From NCBI GenBank assembly GCA_964482495.1, contig CAYZXS010000092.1:1-5636 (forward strand): 5,636 bases of DNA, written 5' to 3'. The DNA comes from J029 sp964482495 (GTDB lineage Bacteria; Planctomycetota; UBA1135). Position 1 is the stretch's first letter, and the number at the start of each line of letters is the position of its first letter. Shown piece by piece: positions 1 through 4,526 of the stretch. The position numbers were made by a program, and so were the translations under genes. Under the pieces are notes generated by a model. It saw only the letters and a program-made list of their open reading frames with translations. It was not told where the DNA came from and searched no databases.

Positions 1-1067
1 GCGGTGCCGCTGAAGGCGCCGAGGCCCGAGCTACCAGCGATGTCGCAGTAGGCTTCCGGGTCCGCGAGGCCGGAGATGCCGTCCAGCTCGTTGACCGCCA
101 TGTGCGGCGGGACGACGCCGAGGTAGGACTCGAAGTCGTCGAACATGCCGTCAGCAGCCACGAAGGCGGTGGGCAGGTTCGGCCACGCCGGGGGCGGCGG
201 AGGCGGCGAACCGGAGGTGTCGTAGACGGCGATGCTGTCCGGAGTGGTCTGGTGCAGCATGACCATCGACGGGCCGTTGGCGTTGAGCGGGTCGTTGTAG
301 ACGTCCGCGCCGCCTTGCGAGCCGGCGAGGGCGGTCGAGAAGCCGCGGCCCGTCTCCACGCCGAGGACGTCGAGCTCGGTGGCCGAGGCCAGAGCGTCGG
401 TCGACCAGATGGTGCCCTGGGCGTAGTCCCAGCCGAAGCCGTAGGCCGACACCGCCGTGTTGACGAAGGTGTTGACCACCGCGCCGGTGGTCATGTCGAA
501 CTCGTACATCGAGCTGGTGAAGCTCTTGGCGAAGAAGTTGCCCGTGTTCGGGTTCTGGCACAGCGCCCGGACGGTGCCGACGACCGCAGTGGTCACGGTG
601 CTGCCGTAGACCACGCCGCCGGTGATCGGGTCATAGGTCATGACCTCGACGTAGCCGCCGTCGTTGCCGACCCAGAGGGTGTTGGCGGCCTCGTCGGCCT
701 CCATGTCCCGGCCGCCCCAGCCGCCGACGTTCGCGGCGCTGACGTTTTGGGGGTAGCTGGCCAAGTAGACACCAGCCATGTCGTACTTGTGGATCATGTA
801 GATGTCGCCGAGGGTCGTGTGGCCCCGGCCGGTGACCCAGTAGTGACCCCAGGCTTCTTCCACGCCGAGGCAGCGGTTGTCGAAGGGCCCGGTCTCGACA
901 TCGAAGGGACCAGCGACCAGGTCGCCGTGTCCGCGGGTGGTGCCGCCAGTGAGGGCGGCGTTCATGAGGGCCCCGTTGGGGTCCACGTCATTGGTCTGCT
1001 GGGCGAAGGCGCCGGCCACGAGGCCGGCGGCAGCGATCGCCGCCATCAGAGAGGATGCGCTTTGCAT
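1..1067 (-). CDS. Secreted beta-propeller/beta-sandwich protein, 3' end cut by window edge
   Basis: The frame is open from an ATG at 1067-1065 to the left edge (355 codons seen), and the last codons match its paralogue at 1418-3178 in frame. Residues 1-22 form a Sec-type signal peptide: a hydrophobic run IAAAGLVAGAF and a likely cut after AFA before QQTND. Its n-region has no positive charge, which is unusual. About residues 40-285 are propeller-like, with blade repeats of the type hydrophobic-W...YD..TG. Six prolines follow at 288-293, then the start of a beta-sandwich module (FDDFESY, EAYCDIAGSS). Against the paralogue there is a one-codon deletion after TELD. The ATG aligns exactly with an ATA codon of the paralogue; an alternative in-frame ATG lies at residue 8. 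No clear Shine-Dalgarno site precedes it. Substrate and role are unknown; export is inferred from the signal peptide. Confidence 0.85.
   Translation of the reverse strand, partial: MQSASSLMAAIAAAGLVAGAFAQQTNDVDPNGALMNAALTGGTTRGHGDLVAGPFDVETGPFDNRCLGVEEAWGHYWVTGRGHTTLGDIYMIHKYDMAGVYLASYPQNVSAANVGGWGGRDMEADEAANTLWVGNDGGYVEVMTYDPITGGVVYGSTVTTAVVGTVRALCQNPNTGNFFAKSFTSSMYEFDMTTGAVVNTFVNTAVSAYGFGWDYAQGTIWSTDALASATELDVLGVETGRGFSTALAGSQGGADVYNDPLNANGPSMVMLHQTTPDSIAVYDTSGSPPPPPPAWPNLPTAFVAADGMFDDFESYLGVVPPHMAVNELDGISGLADPEAYCDIAGSSGLGAFSGT
187..295. repeat. 109-bp segment identical to 2286-2394
   Basis: Every base from 187 to 295 matches 2286-2394. The run covers the proline linker and the end of the propeller domain. 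Flanking bases differ (186 against 2285, 296 against 2395). Confidence 0.9.
670..746. repeat. 77-bp segment identical to 2772-2848
   Basis: This run encodes the propeller block NVSAANVGGWGGRDMEADE and the residues up to LWVG. It matches 2772-2848 without a single synonymous change, while flanking codons differ. Confidence 0.85.
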
Positions 1068-1100
1068 GAGTTCAGAGTGCAGGGGTAGGGATGAGCCCAA

Positions 1101-1137
1101 GGGCTGCCAAGGGCTGCCAAGGGCTGCCAAGGGCTGG
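1101..1137. repeat. 10-bp tandem repeat, 3.7 copies
   Basis: The unit GGGCTGCCAA occurs three times in perfect register at 1101-1130, followed by GGGCTGG at 1131-1137. On the minus strand the unit is TTGGCAGCCC. It lies 34-70 bases upstream of the ATG of the left-hand gene, so in its presumed untranslated leader. The preceding AGCCCAA can pair with the first GGGCT. The same repeat is not present upstream of the paralogue. Confidence 0.95.
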
Positions 1138-1280
1138 ATGAAACCACAAATCCAGCATAGAAGAGAAACCGCGACCCAAGAGAGATTCGGTCGAGTTTTT
1201 TCCCTTCCCATCTGCAAGAGTACCTCACATTCTGGGCAGGTTCCTGATCGAATCCAGTGCTGTGACCGAATCGCTCGCCT

Positions 1281-1315
1281 CGAAAAGGAGGTTTTCGGAC
1301 CGGAATTGTCCGAAA
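1281..1315 (-). other. Two overlapping, mutually exclusive inverted repeats
   Basis: CGAAAA (1281-1286) pairs with TTTTCG (1292-1297) around GGAGG. TTTCGGAC (1293-1300) pairs with GTCCGAAA (1308-1315) around seven bases. The two stems share 1293-1297, so only one can form at a time. The element lies 52 bases past the terminator and over 200 bases upstream of the left-hand gene. It could be an operator or a switch-like RNA structure; chance cannot be excluded. Confidence 0.35.
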
Positions 1316-1366
1316 GTCCCACCCGGCCCAGCGATTCCCGTGGCGGCTCGCTGGCCCGAAGGAGAA

Positions 1367-1391
1367 GCGCCGCGGCCGAGGGCCGCGGCGC
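1367..1391 (-). terminator. GC-rich hairpin terminator of the 1418-3178 gene
   Basis: A perfect 11-bp stem (arms 1367-1377 and 1381-1391, GCGCCGCGGCC and its complement) closes a 3-base loop, 26 bases past the TAA stop. On the minus strand it is followed by the pyrimidine-rich TTCTCCTT, a weak U tract. Position and stem sequence match the hairpin after the third family gene, which supports a terminator role. Confidence 0.7.
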
Positions 1392-1417
1392 GGGTCGAGG
1401 GATGGTCTCTCGGCGGC

Positions 1418-3178
1418 TTAGCCGACGACCTCCATCAGCGGGTTCGACAGGTCGCCGGTGGTGTCGTCCACGGCGTGGAAGTAGAGGGTCTTGCCCGTCA
1501 GGTGCGGGTAGACCTGGTGGCTCCAGGTGGCCGTGCCGGCCGCGTCAGCAGTGTTCCAGCGCACGTGGATCGGCGGGCTCAGCATGACGTCGCCGTAGAC
1601 GGTCGAGGTCGGACCGCCGCCGGCCATGCTCGCGCCCATAACCACGATGCCACCCGGCGTGGCGTTGGTCACCTCGAGGGTGCCCATCATGCCGCCGGTC
1701 AGGTCGTAGACCGCCAGGCTCGGGCCCGGAGGCGGCGGAGCGACGATGCTGATGTCATCGGCGCCGAGGCCGTCCAGGTAACCGTACGGGAAGTTGTCGT
1801 CCTGGGCGAACAGCAGGTAGAAGTCGCCGTCGGTGTTGGCTCCCGCGCCGTCCAGGTTGACGCCAGTGACGGCTTGCCAAGAGCTGAGCAGCGAGGTCCA
1901 CGGGCCGTAGGCTTGGTACCAGACCAGGCCGTCGTCGGAGGTCCAGACGCCGTCCCAGGTATCGGTCTCTTCGCCGTGGTCGATGGCCTGGAAGTCCATG
2001 TCCAAGGAGGCCGCCCCGGCGCCGTTCAGGCCGATGACCAGGCCGTTGCGGACGTCGTGGTAGTTGTTGGACAGCGGGTCGAGGCCCATCTCGAGGCAGG
2101 CGGTGCCGCTGAAGGCGCCGAGGCCCGAGCTGCCGGCGATGTCGCAGTAGGCTTCCGGGTCCGGCAGGCCGCTCGTTCCATCGAGCTCGTTGACCGCGAA
2201 GTGGCCAGGCACCACGCCGCCGTAGGACTCGAAGTCATCGAAGTAGCCGTCGGCAGCCATGAACCCCGTCGGCAGGTTCGGCCAGGCCGGGGGCGGCGGA
2301 GGCGGCGAACCGGAGGTGTCGTAGACGGCGATGCTGTCCGGAGTGGTCTGGTGCAGCATGACCATCGACGGGCCGTTGGCGTTGAGCGGGTCGTCGTAGA
2401 CGTCCGCGCCGCCCTGCGAGCCGCCGAGCACGGTGCTGAAGCCGCGGCCGGTCACCATGCCGTTGGCCGGATCGAGCTCGGTGGCCGAAGCCAGCGCGTC
2501 GGTCGACCAGATGGTGTCCTGAGCGTAGTCCCAGCCGAAGCCGTAGGCCGACACCGCCGTGTTGGTGAAGGTGTTGACCACCGCGCCGGTGCTCATGTCG
2601 AACTCGTAGATCGAACTCGTGAAGCTCTTGGTGAAGAAATTCCCGGTGTTCGGGTTCTGGCACAAGGCGCGGACGGTGCCGGTGACCGAGGTCATCACGG
2701 TGCTGCCGTAGACGATGCCGCCGGTGATCGGGTCGTAGGTCATGACCTCGACGTAGCCGCTGTCATTGCCCACCCAGAGGGTGTTGGCGGCCTCGTCGGC
2801 CTCCATGTCCCGGCCGCCCCAGCCGCCGACGTTCGCGGCGCTGACGTTCTGCGGGAAGCTGGCGATGTAGGCGCCAGCGGCGTCGAACTGGTGGATCATG
2901 TAGACGTCGCCGACGGTGGAGTGGCCGCGGCCGGTGACCCAGTAGCTTCCCCAAGCCCACTCGACACCCAGGCAGCGGTTGTCGTTGGGGCCGGTCTCGA
3001 CGTCCCACGGGCCTGCGACCAGGTCGCCGTGTCCGCGGGTTGTCCCGCCGCTCAGCGCGGCGTTGGCGTGGACGCCATTCGGGTCCACGTCGTTGGTCTG
3101 TTGGGCGAAGGCGCCGGCCACCAGGCCGGCCGCTGCAATCGCGGAGAGGATCGAGGATGTACGAGGTATGTTCTCCAA
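1418..3178 (-). CDS. Secreted modular protein: signal peptide, beta-propeller, Pro linker, two beta-sandwich modules
   Basis: A complete 586-residue protein of unknown function. Residues 1-25 are a Sec signal peptide (R6, hydrophobic IAAAGLVAGAF, cut after AFA). Residues 44-288 carry about five blade-like repeats of 42-55 residues, beginning near Y79, L134, F181, I223 and M272, most with a D..TG turn, so a beta-propeller is likely. Prolines 292-297 form a linker. Residues 313-479 look like a jelly-roll of the MAM/carbohydrate-binding kind (FDDFESY at the start, GLGADDISI at the end), with C345 and C361 able to form a disulfide. APPPPG at 480-485 leads to a 100-residue C-terminal beta-sandwich ending SNPLMEVVG. 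There is no membrane anchor or LPXTG signal. TTG is the only standard in-frame start between an in-frame TAA at 3190-3188 and the signal peptide. It is a close paralogue of the gene at 1-1067, and its C-terminal half matches the gene at 4523-5636. Propeller and jelly-roll are read by eye from sequence pattern. Confidence 0.85.
   Translation of the reverse strand: MENIPRTSSILSAIAAAGLVAGAFAQQTNDVDPNGVHANAALSGGTTRGHGDLVAGPWDVETGPNDNRCLGVEWAWGSYWVTGRGHSTVGDVYMIHQFDAAGAYIASFPQNVSAANVGGWGGRDMEADEAANTLWVGNDSGYVEVMTYDPITGGIVYGSTVMTSVTGTVRALCQNPNTGNFFTKSFTSSIYEFDMSTGAVVNTFTNTAVSAYGFGWDYAQDTIWSTDALASATELDPANGMVTGRGFSTVLGGSQGGADVYDDPLNANGPSMVMLHQTTPDSIAVYDTSGSPPPPPPAWPNLPTGFMAADGYFDDFESYGGVVPGHFAVNELDGTSGLPDPEAYCDIAGSSGLGAFSGTACLEMGLDPLSNNYHDVRNGLVIGLNGAGAASLDMDFQAIDHGEETDTWDGVWTSDDGLVWYQAYGPWTSLLSSWQAVTGVNLDGAGANTDGDFYLLFAQDDNFPYGYLDGLGADDISIVAPPPPGPSLAVYDLTGGMMGTLEVTNATPGGIVVMGASMAGGGPTSTVYGDVMLSPPIHVRWNTADAAGTATWSHQVYPHLTGKTLYFHAVDDTTGDLSNPLMEVVG
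2039..2101. repeat. 63-bp segment identical to 5144-5206
   Basis: The run encodes ACLEMGLDPLSNNYHDVRNGL in the jelly-roll module and matches 5144-5206 base for base. It is bounded by mismatches at 2038/5143 and 2102/5207. Confidence 0.9.
2286..2394. repeat. 109-bp segment identical to 187-295
   Basis: Partner of the copy at 187-295, in the same orientation and at the same place in the paralogous gene: the six-proline linker and the preceding HQTTPDSIAVYDTSG block. Confidence 0.9.
2772..2848. repeat. 77-bp segment identical to 670-746
   Basis: Partner of the copy at 670-746, in the same orientation and at the corresponding place of the second propeller gene. Confidence 0.85.
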
Positions 3179-3205
3179 TGAGAAGGGTTAAGGAGGGGAG
3201 CCCAT
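3167..3205 (-). promoter_or_regulatory. Start region of the 1418-3178 gene (TTG start, upstream micro-ORF)
   Basis: On the minus strand an ATG at 3205 is in frame with the gene but meets TAA at 3190-3188 after five codons. Three codons later comes TTG at 3178, the start used here. GGAG at 3176-3173 stands three bases before an ATA at 3169 that aligns with the ATG start of the paralogue. No Shine-Dalgarno sequence precedes the TTG, so the start remains uncertain between TTG and a non-standard ATA. Confidence 0.45.
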
Positions 3206-3266
3206 CAGGGATGGTGCAACGGGAAAGGGGGCCAATCGCAGAATAGGCTTCATCCTTCCCGAGAGG

Positions 3267-3288
3267 AGCCCAAAAGGGGGCTTTTCGG
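3267..3288. other. Hairpin-forming motif in the divergent intergenic region
   Basis: AGCCC (3267-3271) can pair with GGGCT (3278-3282), or AAAAG (3272-3276) with CTTTT (3281-3285). On the plus strand TTTT follows the first stem, as in a weak terminator, but no plus-strand gene ends here. The motif AAAAGGGGGCTTTTCGG resembles AAAAGGAGGTTTTCGG at 1283-1298, upstream of the other propeller gene. Confidence 0.35.
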
Positions 3289-3310
3289 TCGCCGATGGGC
3301 GCCGCGGCGT

Positions 3311-3339
3311 CTGGAAAGCCGCCCGACCGGACCTAGAAT
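3311..3339 (+). promoter_or_regulatory. Possible leaderless promoter of mqnC
   Basis: TAGAAT at 3334-3339 matches five of six bases of the TATAAT -10 box. CTGGAA at 3311-3316, 17 bases upstream, matches only three of six of the -35 consensus. Transcription starting about seven bases past the -10 box would begin at or next to the ATG at 3346, giving a leaderless mRNA, which fits the absence of a Shine-Dalgarno site. Confidence 0.3.
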
Positions 3340-3345
3340 CCCGGC

Positions 3346-4515
3346 ATGGAATTGCAGCAGACCGCCGCTAAGGTCCTCGCCGGGGAGCGGCTCAGTCCGG
3401 CCGATGCCCTGCTCCTGCACGAGCGGGCCGACATCGCCACCCTAGGCCTGCTGGCGGACGGGGTCCGCCGCCGCAAGCACCCCGAGCAGGTCGTCAGCTA
3501 CATCATCGACCGCAACCTCAACCCGACCAACGTCTGCGTCACCGACTGCGCCTTCTGCGCCTTCTACGCCAAGCCGAAGGACCAGGAGAAGGGCTACGTG
3601 CTCGACCGCGAGACCATCTACCGCAAGGTGCAGGAGACGGTGGACGTCGGCGGGGTGCAGATCCTGATGCAGGGCGGCCACCACCCGAGGCTGGACACCG
3701 CCTGGTTCGAGGAGCTGTTCCGCGACCTCAAGCAGCGCTGGCCGGCGCTCCACCTACACGCCATGAGCCCGCCCGAGATCGTGCACCTGTCCCACGTCTC
3801 CAGGACCTCCACCGAGGAGGTGCTGCGGCGGCTGCAGGCGGCCGGCATGGACTCGATGCCCGGCGGCGGGGCCGAGATCCTGGTCGAGTCGGTGCGCGAG
3901 AAGATCGCGCCGCGCAAGGCCACCACCGACGAGTGGCTGCGGGTCATGGAGGAGGCGCACGGCCTCGGCATGCGCACCACCGCGACCATGATGTTCGGCC
4001 ACGTCGAGACCGTCGCCGACCGCGTCGAGCACCTCGACCGGCTGCGCCAGGTGCAGGACCGCACCGGCGGCTTCACCGCCTTCATCGACTGGACCTTCCA
4101 ACCCGGCGACAACCCGCTCGGCGACGAGCTGCTGGCGGAGGGCTGGAGCAAGTCCACCTACGCCGAGTACTACCGCACCACCGCGGTGGCGCGGATCTTC
4201 CTCGACAACTTCGACAACGTCCAGGCCAGCTTCGTCACCCAGGGCGCCGAGGCCGCGACCATCGCCCTGCGCATGGGCTGCAACGACTTCGGCAGCGCCA
4301 TGCTCGAGGAGAACGTGGTCAGCTCGGCCGGCTGCTTCGAGCTGGTGGCGCTGGAACAGATCGAGCGCTGCATCCGCGAGGCCGGCTTCGCGCCGCGGCA
4401 GCGCAACCAGGGCTACCAGATCATCGACGAGCGAGGCCCCACGCCGCTGCCCGGCGAGCTGAAAAAGAATGGCGCCGCGGCGACAGGCCGCGGCGCCAAG
4501 AAGGCCGGGGTCTAG
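3346..4515 (+). CDS. mqnC: Cyclic dehypoxanthinyl futalosine synthase (radical SAM), menaquinone biosynthesis
   Basis: This cytosolic radical SAM enzyme converts dehypoxanthine futalosine to its cyclic form in the futalosine route to menaquinone (EC 1.21.98.1), upstream of MqnD. The 389-residue product has the cluster motif C64-x3-C68-x2-C71 (CVTDCAFC), then the family blocks ILMQGGHHP at 106-114, MPGGGAEIL at 171-179, TATMMFGHVET at 212-222, AFIDWTFQP at 245-253 and NDFGSAMLEENVV at 313-325. These fit MqnC better than the sister enzyme MqnE. Family members are usually about 350-370 residues; here the conserved part ends near residue 360 (QGYQIID) and a basic, Ala/Gly-rich tail follows. The DNA for that tail forms the neighbour's terminator (4461-4498). 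ATG at 3346 is the first start after an in-frame TAG at 3334-3336. There is no Shine-Dalgarno site. The gene converges with the right-hand gene, seven bases between stops. No other menaquinone gene is in view. Confidence 0.93.
   Translation: MELQQTAAKVLAGERLSPADALLLHERADIATLGLLADGVRRRKHPEQVVSYIIDRNLNPTNVCVTDCAFCAFYAKPKDQEKGYVLDRETIYRKVQETVDVGGVQILMQGGHHPRLDTAWFEELFRDLKQRWPALHLHAMSPPEIVHLSHVSRTSTEEVLRRLQAAGMDSMPGGGAEILVESVREKIAPRKATTDEWLRVMEEAHGLGMRTTATMMFGHVETVADRVEHLDRLRQVQDRTGGFTAFIDWTFQPGDNPLGDELLAEGWSKSTYAEYYRTTAVARIFLDNFDNVQASFVTQGAEAATIALRMGCNDFGSAMLEENVVSSAGCFELVALEQIERCIREAGFAPRQRNQGYQIIDERGPTPLPGELKKNGAAATGRGAKKAGV
4461..4498 (-). terminator. Terminator of the 4523-5636 gene, inside the mqnC coding sequence
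   Basis: Arms 4470-4480 and 4488-4498 form an 11-bp stem (TGGCGCCGCGG and its complement) around a 7-base loop. On the minus strand the stem is followed by ATTCTTTTTC, a good U tract, and it begins 24 bases past the TAG stop of the minus-strand gene. On the plus strand the same bases encode part of the MqnC tail, KKNGAAATGRGAK. The U tract is on the minus-strand side only, so it should stop the secreted-protein gene, not mqnC. Confidence 0.75.
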
Positions 4516-4526
4516 GCGGGGCCTAG
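4512..4526. other. Inverted repeat spanning both convergent stop codons
   Basis: CTAGGC (4512-4517) and GCCTAG (4521-4526) are perfect complements around GGG. Each arm contains one TAG stop, mqnC on the plus strand and the secreted-protein gene on the minus strand. No U tract follows on either side, so it is a weak terminator candidate at best. The symmetry may simply reflect two TAG stops lying close together. Confidence 0.5.

Larger units (their letters stand above)
1068..1417 (-). promoter_or_regulatory. Intergenic leader between the two tandem propeller genes
   Basis: These 350 bases contain no convincing gene. In transcription order (right to left) they hold the terminator of the upstream gene (1391-1367), a pair of overlapping inverted repeats (1315-1281), a less GC-rich stretch (about 1260-1137) that is the likely promoter region of the downstream gene, and a 10-bp tandem repeat (1137-1101) in its presumed 5' leader. 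I could not find a promoter with convincing -10 and -35 boxes. The strong terminator suggests that the downstream gene has its own promoter. Confidence 0.5.

Noticed and set aside
1101..1137. CRISPR-like array
   Set aside because: The units are 10 bases with no spacers, so this is a simple tandem repeat.
1046..1228. A 60-codon minus-strand frame overlapping the start of the left gene
   Set aside because: It is out of frame with the signal peptide, runs through the tandem repeat, and has no ribosome site or homologous counterpart before the paralogue.
1239..1244. GGAACC on the minus strand as an ECF-sigma type -35 box
   Set aside because: No matching -10 element stands at the usual spacing, and a six-base match alone is not evidence.
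1262..3181. A 639-codon open frame on the plus strand opposite the second propeller gene
   Set aside because: Its product is a low-complexity Val/Gly/Arg/Ala/His chain without recognisable domains. The minus-strand frame has a signal peptide, domains and two paralogues. Long antisense frames are expected in GC-rich coding DNA, and similar ones lie opposite both other copies (102-1088 and 4469-5440).
3346..4515. Aminofutalosine synthase (MqnE) or a cofactor F420 enzyme (CofG/CofH) as alternative identities
   Set aside because: The blocks MPGGGAEIL, TATMMFGHVET, AFI.WTFQP and NDFGSAMLEENVV together match MqnC best. The related enzymes share the CxxxCxxC cluster motif but not this combination.
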